Shown: piece after piece, positions 1 to 22,085 of the stretch
How the letters are laid out: every line of letters begins with the position of its first letter
Position numbering within the stretch: position 1 is the first letter of the stretch
NCBI GenBank assembly: GCA_051294375.1
Contig: CM119266.1
Span: forward strand, 1 to 64,000
DNA from: Paraspadella gotoi
Lineage: Eukaryota > Chaetognatha
Length of the DNA stretch: 64,000 bases
Direction of reading: 5' to 3'
Notes under the pieces: generated by a model
Databases searched by the model: none
What the model was told of the DNA's origin: nothing
What the model saw: the letters and a program-made list of their open reading frames with translations, nothing else
Translations under genes and position numbers: made by a program

Positions 1-3000
1 ATTAATAATAAATAAGTATAATTTATCAACTATCCATATTTAAATTAAATGATTGGCATAAAGTTTTTCCAAATTGGTTGTACCATTCAATTGCCCAGAA
101 ACCCCCGATGTGAAATCTCCGTTCACGGTGAAACTTCGTCAATAGAAACACACAAAATGTAATCCTATTAAATTTCCATTATTTAAGGCACAACATTCCC
201 AAATTAATGCCAACTTGTCAAAATTGTAGAAACGACGCGGTGCGCTTAAAAAAAAAAGCGCTTCACATTTCCGAGAGCGGCGCATGCCACTTGGTAACGG
301 GGGTCTAAATCTTTCCCTCGAGCAGATCGTTTCTTATCGTTTGCATTGCATGTTTTCCAACTTTGCAGGATTTGCGATGATGAGTTCAGCAAAAACCGCG
401 GAAACTGCCATCAAAGGTTATTTTAAAAACAAACCCCCCAAAAAACGTGTTGGAAATAAAGTAAATTAATCAGCGAAGGCATTAAAAGTTTAGAAGATGC
501 GAGTTAAAAATAAAAACGGAGCCGTACGGCGGCCGTGATTAGAGATTTCGAAGAAATCACCTATTCTGCGGTGTGCTATTTCGCCACGTTACGTTCTCAA
601 TACTCCTCTTGACAAACATCTTTACCTATGGAAAACTCTGTTGGGATGGCGATTACTTTAACAAAGGCGAAAATACATTCAACAACCTAATTTAAACCAA
701 AAATTCTATGATTCAATATTAGAAATGATACGCGAATTAGCAAAACAAACCTAAAGCAAAACTGCTTTATATTCATTGAGATAGAGTGTAGAGAGTGAAA
801 GAGAGAATGAAAGAGAGAAATGTTATTTACTAACATATTTAAAGGGTGTGGACCAACTCAGCGTCCAATGTGACATTATAGAGCCACGCATGACTCTTGG
901 CCTAAAACTTTAAGGCTTCCGAAACTGCCAACAAATTTCAAAGAACCAGTTACCAGGAAATCCCATAAGAAATATTGTCATGAGCCTACTAGTAATTGGC
1001 ATTAAATATTGATGAGCATCCATAATTCCATATATTTCCTAAAATCTCTACATATTTTTGTTAAGATATTCGAGGTGCTCTTTTTTAAAAGAGAAAAAAA
1101 TACATTAAAAAAAAAAAACACAACCATTCTTAATAATTTTTTCTTTCTTTTATTCTATTTCTTTTAATCTTTTCATATTGGTATTATATTTTTTCTGATT
1201 CTTTGATCCTTTATCCAACTTTCTCCCTTCTAATTCTCGATATTCCTTATCAAAATCCAGAAATGTTCGACATTTTTGTTCGACTTTCTTATATATCGCC
1301 AAAGATTTATTTTTCTCTCTAGTTTTGATAATCGGAATTTACAGCGGGCCCTGATTTCACAATCAAAACTCCGGTCTCTTTTTCCTTTTTTTTTTTCTTT
1401 TCCTTAATTTTTACTCAGCTCCGCTAATCTTTATTAACTTATTAATTTATATTTATTTAATCTTTAGTGAATTCCTTCTTTTCTTTACCCAATTTCCTGC
1501 CTTCTTGGTTTATTTTTGGATTTTAAAAAAAATATTTTTACGTTTTTAACAATCATTCTCTTTTTTATTATTATTATTATTTTTTATTTCATCATTTTTT
1601 AATTTTATTTAAAACAACCATTCATGAAATTGTTTATTTTTGTTGAGTGAAAACGATAAATTTTTTGTATCAAATAGCTTTAAAATTCAAACTTTAAAAA
1701 TATTGAAGCTTTAAAAAAAAAAACTATGTATGCCGAGCTGTATATCCTCAATTCAGATTCATAATTTGGTTTGCTCTCATTTTCCTAAGTTGCCCATCTA
1801 TCCTTCCAAAAAAGATAGAAAAATTATAGACTTAGATACTATTTGGACAAAAAACTCAAAGCTATATAATACATAACATACTTTCTATTTAGAGAGAATA
1901 TAAAATATAATAGAACGCTTCGATCGAAACAAAATGGACACAAAAAATTTTTTTATCAAGTGGCTCTTTTGGTTTTGACCCAATTTCGCTATACGTAATG
2001 ATATTGGTACTGACTTGAAACTGCGCTTTCAATATAAAAGAAAGTTTGATCTGGAATTAAAGGGTCATTGGATGGACTCATAATTGCTAATTAAACATAT
2101 TGTAAATTATATCATAAGCATCTTAGTGTTTTGGACTCGCATTAATTTTCAAACAAAAAATCAATGATATGGGAAGATTATATTGTAAAAAATGGGTAAA
2201 AATAGTTACCGTTGTTGTCTACCAATGTTTTATGGGATTTGGTTTATTTGTCCATTGGAAATTGATTTTTTATGGATTCTAATTTAACAAACCAAAAACA
2301 AAAAAACTATTTATTAAGAAAATTTCTCTAACCAATACCTTCAAACTGTATATCATTGCCTGTTGAGTCATTTCCTCAAATTCTCGGTACAGAGTTATGC
2401 CTATGATAGTCTTATTGGACCAGTGGACGTCTTATCTATGCCTTGGAATTTTACCATGATTTAGATAGAACATGGTTGCAGCAGAATTAGTCCGAATGGA
2501 TCTTTAAAAAAAGTGACACTAGATCTTAAGTCTGCCCCTGCTTGACTAAGGCTTATGAAATCACACAATATTGTAAATGGCCAATTCAAACTTACTGGCC
2601 TTTGCATTTCCGCGCGTCTTTTCAACTGATGGAGTATTGTTAAAAATTTTTTTGATTTCAGAGTATTCAATGACAAACAATAAGCGAAAAAAAACAACAT
2701 TGCAGATACTTGTTTTTTAAAAGCGATATCTCTCATTCAAGATTCATTGGTTTAAATGTTTCTTTATTATCTTGTTATTTAATAACTCAATAAAAACTAT
2801 CAAAAGTTATTTTTTATTGTTCTCTCCCATAATTTATTTTCGTCTACTTACACTGAATGACATTACATTATGCTACAAATTGTTTTTATTCGTTATTTAT
2901 ATTTTAGTGGATGTGAAAGAAAAGAACCATTAAATGGCCCATCATTTTAAGCACATTAGGTTCAACAAGGCACATTTTAATTTGAATCTTTGGTTTCATT

Positions 3001-4560
3001 ATTTTTCAACTGAAAGACATACTGCCATTTATGGAACCCATACAGCATTAAATTCGCGAATAAAAAGGCTTTACTTTGGGGTTTTGATAGAAGGTTGAGA
3101 AGTAAACACTGCCCGAAACTGTTAATTTGTATGAAGGGGGCTTGGGAATTCAAAACGCGTCGTAATGGTTTGAGATGTATCAGCCAGATGGAGTTTCTTT
3201 TAACAAAAAATAGGTACCGCATATCTTTTGGTCTTTATTCTAGTGTAAATGGAGATTGTGTTAGACCTATGGAAATTAGTTCGAATCGGGTCTTGCGAAA
3301 GAAATCATCATCAACCTGTCCACTATAAATATTGGGTAACTATAATCTTTGATCCAAATTATATGAGTAGTAATATCTTATGATTTTGGCTGATTGTTAA
3401 GCAGCTCCATAGTTATGTTCATTGCAACTGCCCGTATATCACAAAGTGTTATTCCTTTTACCTTTCAGATAGTGCATTGCTTAGTTTTTGTGTTATTGTG
3501 TTTGTTGTTCTTATACTTCAATTAAGAATTAGTGAAAATAAGATCTGCCTATCAAAATATCGTGTTGAAAACCATTAAACCGCCAAAATTGTTGTATCTC
3601 CATTTTACAATATCAAAATGTATAATATCATAGCAAAGGTGTTTTTTGGCTCATAGTTTATTGGTCTTAATTATGAAAAAATTATTTGGAATGTATTAAA
3701 GTTAAACGTGGCAAGGAATTTTCTTAAATTTCTTATTAATGCTCTTATTCAGCTTTTGCTATTTTTACTGTTTTCAATATTAAAGACATATCGAAGACAG
3801 AAAAATACAAGGGCTGATTATTTGAAGTTTGCTTATTTAAATATTAGTACTCACTCTACTTTTAAAAATATGGAAATCAACGATGCATTCACGAATTATT
3901 TCTTACAATATATTTCAGAAAATTCATCATTTTCTTATTTATTCTACCCTACCATCTCTTTAAATATATCTTTTTATTTACTTTTATTACAAAAAAAAAC
4001 GTAAAATCAACAGTATGCCGTATTTCTTTTGATTTGATTCAACTTTTGTTTATTTCATATTATATTATTTATATAGAAAGCGAGAAACAAAAATTTTTAA
4101 ACTGGATTACAAGCTTAGATAATCGTTCTTTTCCAGCTTTGCCTATTATACACGTTACATGTATACATTGAAACAGACTAATTTTCCACGAGAGGAGCCC
4201 TGAATTTAACCGAAATTAATGAGTTTTGAGTTTCTCGTATTTCATTCCTGTGTGCCAAGAAAAAAATTGTTATTAAAATTTTAGAACCGGCTTCCCATTT
4301 AGAAAAAGTGTTCCGCCGTAAAATTAACAATTTGCCGCAAGAAGGTTTGGAAATATTTGTGAGACTTTTGCATTGGCCAAAGATATTGACTATGGTCAAT
4401 TTTGCATGCATTTACCATTTCATATTATACCAACAATGCGCTCTTTTATATTGTTTAAATCTTAAACCATATTTTTTAATAAAATGTTCTTGCAGTACCA
4501 GATCACATACGGCATGAAAGTGCTCCTCTCCTCTACCTAATGAGTCGCGCTGAGATGTGT
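1..4560. other. AT-rich DNA without recognisable genes
   Basis: I see no splice-bounded coding sequence of a known family. Short open frames (for example 3095-3328 and 3708-4004) have the composition of the surrounding AT-rich DNA and resemble nothing I know. The stretch 2460-2560 vaguely resembles 3240-3330, perhaps an old repeat. A purine-rich stretch lies at 780-820. Confidence 0.5.
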
Positions 4561-4563
4561 AAC

Positions 4564-4588
4564 NNNNNNNNNNNNNNNNNNNNNNNNN
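4564..4588. other. Assembly gap, 25 N
   Basis: Run of N. Other gaps are at 32507-32531, 42456-42555, 60303-60312 and 60378-60402. Confidence 1.
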
Positions 4589-4619
4589 TAGCACCGAAAT
4601 TTAGATCTTCCGGTTACCT

Positions 4620-4735
4620 TAACTAACACATACCAAGTTTCTTTTCAATATCTGTCTCTCCCTCTCTCTGGTCTAAACTTGCCCTGTCCTCAACTTTAAC
4701 CACTGTCAAAATCTTTATTGGTAACCTTTCCCTCT

Positions 4736-4770
<35 letters not shown>

Positions 4771-4850
4771 TTTCCTGTAATTTGAAATTGTCTGTCAATT
4801 GACAAGTGCTGATGAAGACTTGAATCGAAATCTAAACATGTCCACTGTTA
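4620..4850 (+). mobile_element. 3' part of hammerhead/CT-tract repeat (Penelope-like family?)
   Basis: A polypyrimidine run with CTCTCTCT at 4738-4767 is followed by a unique stretch and the hammerhead motif. The layout matches 7290-7525 and 55800-56300. The left end is lost near the 25 N gap. Confidence 0.6.
4805..4842 (+). ncRNA. Decayed hammerhead ribozyme motif (G12 changed)
   Basis: CTGATGA at 4809-4815 is followed by a weak stem II. Next comes TAA where GAA is required, then the palindrome ACATGT as stem III and a C at the cleavage position (GTC). The flanks AGTG before and CACT after pair as stem I. So stem I, stem III and the cleavage triplet remain, but catalytic G12 reads T and stem II has a mismatch. 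It sits at the end of a CT-bearing repeat (about 4620-4850) like the intact copy at 56.2 kb. Confidence 0.65.
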
Positions 4851-6469
4851 AAAATAAATTGTTATAGAATTATTTTAAACTCTTTCTCATATTCTATTTA
4901 TATATAGCTGCTTTTAATTTAAAGCAAAGATTTTAAAATGACGTAAATATTAAATAAGTATCAAATCATGAATAAATGTTTTGGATAAATAAATTATTGG
5001 TGAAATGAAAATAGTAAAATAAGTTTTTACAAAATATTATCCTTAGATTCTGCAAAACTTTTTTAAGTAATAATTTAATTTGAATGATTTGCACAATAGA
5101 GATTCTCACTAAAAAAGCTGAAAAAGCGATAGAAACAGCTAAAGACCAGGTCATATGAAATCAATTCAGATACGTATTTAATGCAAGGTAATAAATAGTA
5201 TTTTACCTAAATTTAGATTTATTTATTTTTTCAAGAATTTATTTAAAAAATATTTTTATAAAAAAAAAGTTCTATAAATAAGAAACAAAAATATCTTTGT
5301 TATGTTTTATATTTATTACTTATTAACCTTTATTACTAAGTATTATAAAGGTTTATTTAATAAAACTTCAAAGTTAAAAAAAGGAAACTTATTTGCCATG
5401 TTTTATATGAGATAGGGTTAAGGTTAAGCCAAATAACAAAAAAGTTTACCAATAAATACGTAAATAAGTAAGTTTAATTAAATTTAATCAGTATAATAAT
5501 AAAGTTATTATTAATAATATTAATAATAATGATAAAATAAATATTAATAATAATTAGAATTATGATACTATTTAAAAATTTGTACTAAAATTATCAAAAA
5601 TATTAGTTAAAATCGATTTTATCCTAAAAGTTTCTATAAATTCTTAGGTTCAAACACCGCCAAAAAGGCAATAGTACTCTATCATTTGATCGCTCTTGTG
5701 AGTTTTATTCCGGTCAATTTTTTTTGGTTTTTATGGTTCCAAAGTATAAAGCAGATAAAGAAAAACCAAATAGAAGAAGTCGTTAAGAGAGATCTAGTGT
5801 GGTTATTGATTTTTGGTTGATCTAATAAATATATTTAAAAAAAAAAGATAATTATCTCTTTTTTTGTTTCATTTCGAGTCTCCCTAATTCCGATTGTTGT
5901 TATTGTTATTCTCTTCTTATCTTCAGGTTCAGCTTTCCGCGTCTAATCTAAATCTCCCTGATTCAATTTTCGCAACAGGATTCAATTTACCTTTTCTGGC
6001 TCCTATCACCTATTTTATAGTGTTTCTTTCGTCTTCTTATCATTGGTAAGACTCGCCTTTATGGGTTTGCGAAATTCTCTCTTGGAGTCGGGCCGGGCAT
6101 TGCAATAATTTCACCACGCCTATAAGCAAGACACCTTAATGCCATCAGCTCTCATCTACAAACATGGAAAACTCCTCGGCTTTTTTTCGCTGTTTCCACA
6201 TTCTAGCGACTTTTGCCAAAAATGTTTGACTTCCTTCGTCGCCCACCTCACCCGATCCTTTTGATAATCCCTTACCATCTCCTCTCACCATGATCGACCT
6301 TTCCTTTCCTTCGCTGACCTTCGCGCCATAAAACGTCGAATCGAACGCAAACTCGAGTCCAATTCATTCAAAGAGAAAACTAGAGATGGCAAGTTGAATG
6401 GGTTGCTCCGTTCTCACTTTTTATTTAAAAATATTTTTAAAAGATTATATTATGGTAACAATCGGGTTG

Positions 6470-6690
6470 CCTGTGATGCCCATTGGGTTGGGGTATCTCA
6501 CTGTTGGCTCTGGGGGTTTCCGACCCTTACTGACGCATCCAGTCACTGGCGCGGTTACCCTAGGACGGTCTCGCTTTGCCAATGCGGATGGAATACAACG
6601 CCAGGGATGGTATGTTCCCCCTCTGAGCCAATAGTATTGGCTGAACGATTGGTGACGTGAGGTGGTGTGAATATTAGAGTGGAGCACTCG
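6470..6690. other. Isolated GC-rich stretch, unrecognised
   Basis: About 220 bp of distinctly GC-richer sequence in AT-rich surroundings, open in two forward frames and one reverse frame. It is not recognised as a SINE head (no convincing A and B boxes) nor as any protein family. Confidence 0.4.
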
Positions 6691-7289
6691 AGAATAAAAA
6701 AATTATTTGAATGATCGAACAAGGATATTTAGATGTGAGATAGTATGATTAAATGGTACAAAAAATATTTTGTTCATATTGTCTCGGGAAAAGATTAGTA
6801 AAATACAATATATTTGTAGTAATATTCTTATAAAATAATAAATTTTAAAAATATTTTTTTAAAAACTTTTAATAAAGATTCAGATTCTTCAATAAAAGTT
6901 GAATCAAAAATATAAAACATGTTATCAAAAATTCTGTCATCTTCAGCTTTTAAAACGGGAAAAAAGGTGAAAATTCATGATTTTTTATTCTCTGTAGTAT
7001 ATGTTAAAACTTTTTAATCATTTTTTGTGTTCCAAACATTAAAAAATCATATAACATATTTTATAAAAGTTTCTTAGGTTTTTTCTGTGAACCCAAATCT
7101 GTTCTTAAAAATAAAATAAAAATATTTTGAAATTTAATGATTTTATAAGGATATTACTTCATAAATAATTGAAATTACTATACTGTTATGCTAAAAAATT
7201 TTTAAAAGGATTTAAAATTCATTAATTACATGTCCATAGGCAGCAACAAATTAATGTTCAATCACCTAATCTTTTCATCACTCCACAAT

Positions 7290-7525
7290 AAATTCATATA
7301 GAAGTATGTACCCCGTAACTCAAATAAAATCTGTCCTTACCCTTGGCCTATTCTTATCACTGATCATTATCCTTTCTAAACTCTGTATTGGAAACTTGGC
7401 CCTTTCTCTCTCTCTCTCTCCCTCTTCTTCTTTTGTAGAAAAATTTATGAGCATTTTAAAAAAAACTTTGTCACTGATGAAGGCTCAAACTGTGAGCCAA
7501 AACATGTTCATCAAACAATAAAAAT
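7290..7525 (+). mobile_element. 3' part of hammerhead/CT-tract repeat
   Basis: The same layout as at 55.8-56.3 kb: words such as TATTGG, AAAC and TTGG, a CT tract (7405-7430), then a motif CTGATGA at 7474-7480 with a perfect stem II (GGCTC/GAGCC, loop AAACTGT) and an ACATGT stem III. G12 reads A and the stem I flanks do not pair, so the ribozyme should be inactive. The copy is followed by an AATAAA-rich stretch. Confidence 0.62.
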
Positions 7526-8650
7526 AGTTGTTGTTGCAATTAAATAAATAAAAAAATAAAAACACAACAAAAAAGAAAGAATTTATACATAATGTCTAAT
7601 AAAAGCATCTAATATCATTAGTAAATTGATACCGTATTTTTTTGATTAGAAGTTAACAAGATAAATGAATCAACTAAAGAAACGACTGAAAGACCTAAAA
7701 ATGACTTATATACATAGAGTCGCTTCGCTCGTACTCACGGCGAAACTAAAAAGAAAAAGGGGTCGGCTCGTGAGGGGAAGGTGTGGGGTTTGGCGGGTTA
7801 TATGATGGTTGACGTTTGAAAGCAAAAGAGGGGGATGTCCTTTTTCTGTGAGACTCTTGATGGCTTCGGACGTTGCCCCTTTTAGAACGAGCCTTATTGA
7901 TTTTGTATATTTTAAATCTTGTTTACTACATATTAGGCGAATAGAGTTTTCAAAGATAACAGTTTTTTTTTTCAAGAATTAAGCTGTCAGCGTCAATTGT
8001 AAATCAATTGTCTTTATTTCCAGAATTCTTTTCACGGAATGACGCGTCTGTTTTTGAAACACCCACTTAACCTTAAAACCTGTAAGGTTCTGAGGGTTCG
8101 GTCACTAGAAACCTTTAAATGTGAAACGCTACTCCTAAATACTAAAGGGTCACCAATACACAACAAAATTTACTGCGAAGCACTTTTCATTTTTGTTTGC
8201 CTTGGTTGTATCTACCGCGCTAATTTAGGACGCCCTCCTCTCTCTCTCTCTCTCTCTCTCTCTCGTCCGTCTCCTCTCTCTGCTCTCTTCGTCGTCTCTC
8301 TCTCTCGTCTCTCTTCTCTCTCTCTCTCTCTGCTTTCAGCAAAAAAAATTGATCCTCTGGCCAATTAAATTCTCGTCTTCAGACTGACCTAATTAGTTGC
8401 CTCTTTCTCTCTTACTTTATCTTTTTCCTCCCTCCCCTTTTCTTCCACCCTCTCCTCCTCCTCCTCCTCCTCCTCCTCCTCCCTCCCCGCACTTCCGGTT
8501 CTAGTTTCGATTTTCCGTTTTCATATCCTGTTTGTCCGCCGCGAAATCCGGATGCGAGGGCTAAAAATCCGGCCAGTTCCGCGATTAGCGATGTTTTATT
8601 TTCGTTTCGAGTTTGTTTGTTTCTCGTCTCTCTCTCTCTCTCTCTCTCTC

Positions 8651-8684
<34 letters not shown>

Positions 8685-8711
8685 ATCTCTCTCTCTCTCT
8701 CTCTCTACCAC

Positions 8712-16709
<7,998 letters not shown>

Positions 16710-16837
16710 CTTTGTTTTCCTTTTGTTTTAAATTCGTTCAATTCCCTTTTGTTTTTTCTTTTTAAAATTAAAAAAAAAAAAAAATTAGCGATTGTGTCTT
16801 TTGTCTATTTCCCCACAAATTTCTACATTCTGTACGG

Positions 16838-17012
16838 CGGCGATGGCGTCAGCGACGGCGATGGCGATGGCGATGGCGACGGCGACAGCGACGGCAACGG
16901 CTACAGGGACGGCGACAGCGACGGCGACAGCGATGGCGACAGCGATGGCGATGGCGACAGCGACGGCGATGGCGACAGCGACGGCGACGGTGACGGCGAC
17001 AGCGGCAAAGAC
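16838..17012 (+). repeat. GGCGAC/GGCGAT hexamer array upstream of the TRPC start
   Basis: About 175 bp of imperfect GGCGAC, AGCGAC and GGCGAT hexamers lie 130 bp upstream of the proposed TRPC start codon. This is one of the few GC-rich stretches nearby and may be in the 5' untranslated region or promoter. The SDGDGDG open frame across it is repeat-derived. Confidence 0.9.
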
Positions 17013-17299
17013 GATGAAACGCGATTATTTAAAAAAAAAAAAAAAAAAAAAACATCGGTCGACGACGGAGAAGAGAATTGGAGGAAGACGAACGAGGCGA
17101 AGGGAGAGACTGTGAATCGTGAAAACGGTGAATGATTCTCGTGAATTGACGAGAGGAAGAAAAAAGCGAAATGGCTGCTAAGTAAAAGATAAAAGTGAGA
17201 GGGGGAAAACCGAACGAGACGGGACGGAACGATAGAGAGTGAGACGAGCGACGCTGAAAGAGAGAGACACAGAAAGGGAGTTGAGAGTTTAAAAAGTAA

Positions 17300-17331
<32 letters not shown>

Positions 17332-17899
17332 AAGCGTAAATTAAAGTGAATATAATGCGTTAAGGAAAAAAAAGAACTAAAAGGTGATTGAAAATGTCGG
17401 GAAAGAATTAAGAAAATAAAATATGTCAAAATTCGAGTGAATCTGATATGAATTGATTGAAGATCGAGAGATGACGCGCGGGCGACGAAGTGACGCAAAA
17501 CGTCGAACGCGAGTGAAACAAAGTCGAACGTGAATTCGGTGAAAAGGAATATCGTCATCACGTGAATATGAGGAGGAGGAGGAGGAGGAGGAGGACGTGG
17601 AGGAGGAAGTGGAGGGGGGAAAGAGAAAGTAGGAATTCTTTTTTGAAGTCTCAAATAAAGCTTAATTTGATATTTGACATTTCAAATTAGTTTGATTGCT
17701 TCTCAATTATTTAACAAGCAGTACTGAAATAAAAATCTACTTAAAGTTCTAAACAACTAATTAAATTCAATTATTTTCATTGATTTAAAACGGAAAAAGA
17801 TACTAAACAAATAGAAATAAACAAAAAAATAGGGCGCAATCTACATGAATAAAAAGGAGAAATGGCGGCCAATAAAAAGAGAAAATGGAAAGATAAAAG

Positions 17900-18535
17900 A
17901 TAACCATTAACCAATGAGGCGTAGTGAAAGTTACATACGAAAATTCTAAAAGTCAATTATGAACAACATACCATCAGTGAACATTAATTTGTAAAAAAAA
18001 TTAATTTTATGTTTTTTAATTTTTGCAGTAGGCTATATTTATATATAGTACTATCCTTATAAAATCGAAAAATTTCAAAATAAGCTTTTCTTAATTTTGA
18101 TTGCAGATTTGAATTCCTTGTCAAAAGTTGATAAAAAGAAATATAATTATTTTGAAAAAAATTCTTTCATTAAGTGGGTTAAAAATTAAAAAACCTATAT
18201 TTAATATATAAAAAGTTAATTTTAAGCTTAAAATATTGCTTTTTCTAATTTTTGACCCACTTAATGAAAGAATTTTTTTCAAAATAGTTATATTTCTTTT
18301 TATCAACTTTTTATGACGAATCCAAATCTGCAAAAAAATCTTAGAAAAAACTGTTTTGTGGTTTATTTATTGGTTTAGTACTAGTATAAATATGGCCTAC
18401 TGCGTAAATTGTAAAATTTATTATAAATTTTTTTATTATATAAATGTTCATTAATATAATGTTGTTCGTTCCTCACTTTTAGAATTTTAATTAAAGTTAA
18501 ATTTAGAAAATTTACTACGCCTTATTAACCAAGGT
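17900..18535. mobile_element. Foldback (long inverted-repeat) element, ~635 bp
   Basis: Two arms of about 270 bp (17905-18180 and 18245-18535) are imperfect reverse complements. Matching words include AATTCTAAAAG against CTTTTAGAATT, GGCGTAGT against ACTACGCC, and the central CTTTCATTAAGTGGGT against ACCCACTTAATGAAAG. A loop of about 65 bp separates them. No coding capacity is seen. This is typical of a non-autonomous foldback or MITE-like element. Confidence 0.8.
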
Positions 18536-18539
18536 TTCA

Positions 18540-20250
18540 GACAGAGATAAAGTTGGGGAAATTAATAGGAATTTCAGGTTTAAAATCGATTCAAAAGTAC
18601 GGCCTAATTTTAATTTGACTGTTTTTTAGTATTGTAGCCAATGTGCCTCTCGTGATCTGTCCTCCGACATTTTAAAAGAGCGACATTTTCTAGTTTTTTA
18701 CATTATTTACAAATTAAATAGGAATTAAGTCGTTCAGCTCGCTGAGTTGACATATTTAATGGGGAGGGATGGCGTTTCATTGACTGACTTTTCCAAAAGT
18801 TTTAGGACATTTATAGGACATACATCTTTATATAACATTTCAGCTAAAATTCAGAATTAAATTGGATTTTAGATTTAAAGGTGAGGTTAGGGGTTAAGGT
18901 TAGGGATCAAGTTAGAGATTAGGTTCGACGTTAGGAGATAAGGCTAGAGATTAAGTTCTGATCCCTAAGGATCAGAATTAAGGATTAAGGCTAAAGATTA
19001 GATTAAGTGTTTGGAAATATATTAGAATTAAAATTAAGTTCAAGGATTAGGAAGAGAAATGGGTCGTTTTCGGAAAATAGTGCCAACACTGGCCAACACC
19101 GTCTCTCTGGTTAAAAATAATACCCAAGCTAGGTTATTTAGGCTGAGACAATAGACATTGAAATACGTCATTGCTAAAATGAAACAAAATTCTAAAATGA
19201 AAGATTTCCGAGTTTGAATGCGAGCGAGCGAACTGGCGTTGACGCGCGGTCCCCCCAGAAATTTGTCGACGACAGAAGAAGAGAAAATGCGAAAAGCGGT
19301 GAACGCGAATATGCAAATTGGAAAGATAAGAGCCGGAGAACTTGGAAAACGGCCGGCGTTCGAGAGCGAAAATCGACAGAATCAAGCACCGAGCGACAAG
19401 CAACGGGCGGCAAGCAACGAGGCAACGATATATTTAGATTCGTAATCACCATTTCAAGCCGGTTAGTTTCAAAAAATCGATCTAATGGGTTCAAAAGCTC
19501 GAAAACTAGGAAAAAAGTTTAAAAGCAAAGTCATGGTTATCTTTCGCCGTCGAAGCCCTATTGGTTGTCGTCTCTTTCACTCTTGCTGGACAATCTTAGT
19601 AGTTGTCGTCGTCGTCTTTGTCGTCGTCGTCTTCGTCGTCTTTGTCGTCGTCGTCTTTGTCGTCGTCGTCTTCGTCGTCGAATTCGCAAATAAAAAAGTA
19701 TTTCGGTTCCATCGAACTATCGGATTACAGGCGCCTGGAATTTTTCTTTTCTTTCTCTCTTCCCTTTCCCCTCATCCCCTTTCTTCCCGTTGCAATTTTC
19801 CCTTCTACTTCCTTCGCCCTCCATCGATTCCATTTTAACTTTCTCCTCGATCTTTAATTCGCACAGTTCGCTTGGTTCCATTTTTTTTCCTGCCCTGTGC
19901 CATTGTTCCTAATTTTCAACTCTCTCTCTACTTTTCCATATCTTTGTTACCATTTTTCCAATCTTTTTCTTTGCTTTTTGTATTATTCTAGTTTCTTTAT
20001 GTTTCTCCTTTCTCCTCTTTTTCCTCCTCCTTTCCTCTTCCTCCTCCCAGGGGCCAGAAAAAGTCGGCAAATGCGGACGAGTATCGAATGTGAAACGCGC
20101 GCGATTCAACTTGCCACTTTTCTTACTTTTTTCCTTTATTTTTCTTTACCTCAAGCCTTTCTTTTACTTCTTTTTATCTCTCATTTACCTAGTGATAATT
20201 TATTGTCATTTGTAACGGCGATTGTTCCTTTTTATTCTTTATAATTATTT
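18540..20250. other. No supported gene; degenerate GTTAGG-like words and pyrimidine-rich DNA
   Basis: A stretch at 18880-19000 has scattered GTTAGG and GATTAAG words but no regular array. 19200-19440 is GC-richer with short open frames on both strands and no recognised family. 19730-20230 is pyrimidine-rich. Confidence 0.5.
19580..19682 (+). repeat. GTC/GTCGTCTTTGTC trinucleotide tract
   Basis: About 100 bp of imperfect GTC units. Similar GTC tracts occur at 40791-40875 and in shorter form at 23700-23730 and 53600-53635. Confidence 0.9.
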
Positions 20251-21477
20251 TTAGTCGGATCTGCTTATCAGCAGATCGCGCGACTGCCTATAACTCACTT
20301 TGTCGGTCCGTCGGTCCGCCCCCTCAATATTGTCGGGCACACACTTATATCATGTCAGAACATCGAATTATGATAAATTATGCAAAAAAAAAGATGTCCG
20401 TCCGTCCGTCTGTCCGTCTGTCCGTCCGTCCGTCCGTCCGTCGTCCGTCGTCCGTCCGTCGTCCGTCCGTCCGTGCGTCCGTCCGGTCCCACCTTAGCAA
20501 AAAAACACCAATTACTCGTGATTGGTGGATGGATTTGAATAAAATTTTGTGTGTGATAGGTAAGTGTGTGATTGAGCTGGATATGATGTTTCGATGGAAT
20601 CGTCAGAGTGGAAATGAGTTTAAATGGAAAAAACAAAAAAATATATTCACTATTTGAACACCAATTGCTCATGAGTGGATGGGCTGATTGACCTGGAATT
20701 TTGTATGTGGGTAGGAAAGTGTGTGATTGAACAGGAAATCAGTTTCGATGGAATAGTTTGAGTGGAAATGAGTTAAATGGAAAAAAACAAAAAACCTGTT
20801 TTACTAATTGATTATGCTTCTTTTTCTTTTATATTAAATGTATATGCAGGATGTATTAATATATCAAATAATTAATCAGTTAATTAATCAATTAGTAAAT
20901 AAATTAATCAATAATTAATTAATTAGTCAATCAATCCGTCCATCCGTCCCATCTTAGCAAAAAGCTCCTATAACTCGTGATTGGCTGGTTGGATTGGAAT
21001 TAAATTTTGTGTGTGGGTAGGAAAGTGTGTGATAAAGCTGGATATAAAATTTCGATGGAATCGTGTGAGTGGAAATTAGTTTAAATGGAAAAAACATAAG
21101 TCGAATTTACTAAAATCTTTTTACTTATTTTAACCAATAAATACTCTAATTAATCATAATTGGATGGATAAATTGAGTTGAAATTTGTGTGTGTGGCTAT
21201 GAAGAAAACGTGTGACGAAGCTTGATATAAAGTTTCAGTGGAAACGTACAGTGGAAATGAGTTTAAATGAAAAATATGAGTCACATTTACTTGAATCTTT
21301 TTATTTATTTTAACCCATGATAGATTGAGATGAAATTTTGTGAGCGGCGTAGGAAAGTGAGTGAAGAGCTAGATATAAAGTTTTGACGGAATGCAAGTTG
21401 AAAAAATGATGCAAGTTGAAAAAATGATGCAAGTTAAAAAAATCTTAAAAGCATAAGGATCGTTGCTATTGCATAAA

Positions 21478-22084
<607 letters not shown>

Positions 22085-22085
<1 letters not shown>

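Noticed and set aside
2461-3328. Short frames at 2461-2736 and 3095-3328 as parts of one gene
   Set aside because: They lie on opposite strands, with AT-rich composition and no recognisable motif; a vague internal similarity suggests an old repeat at most.
8412-8600. Frame containing LAELAGFLALASGF-like residues as the next TRPC exon (first membrane segment)
   Set aside because: It does not align with the TRPC first membrane segment, lacks clear splice sites and is reached only through a GA tract in a different frame.
18880-19000. Interstitial telomere-like GTTAGG words
   Set aside because: Words are irregularly spaced and mixed with GATTAAG variants; there is no tandem TTAGGG array.
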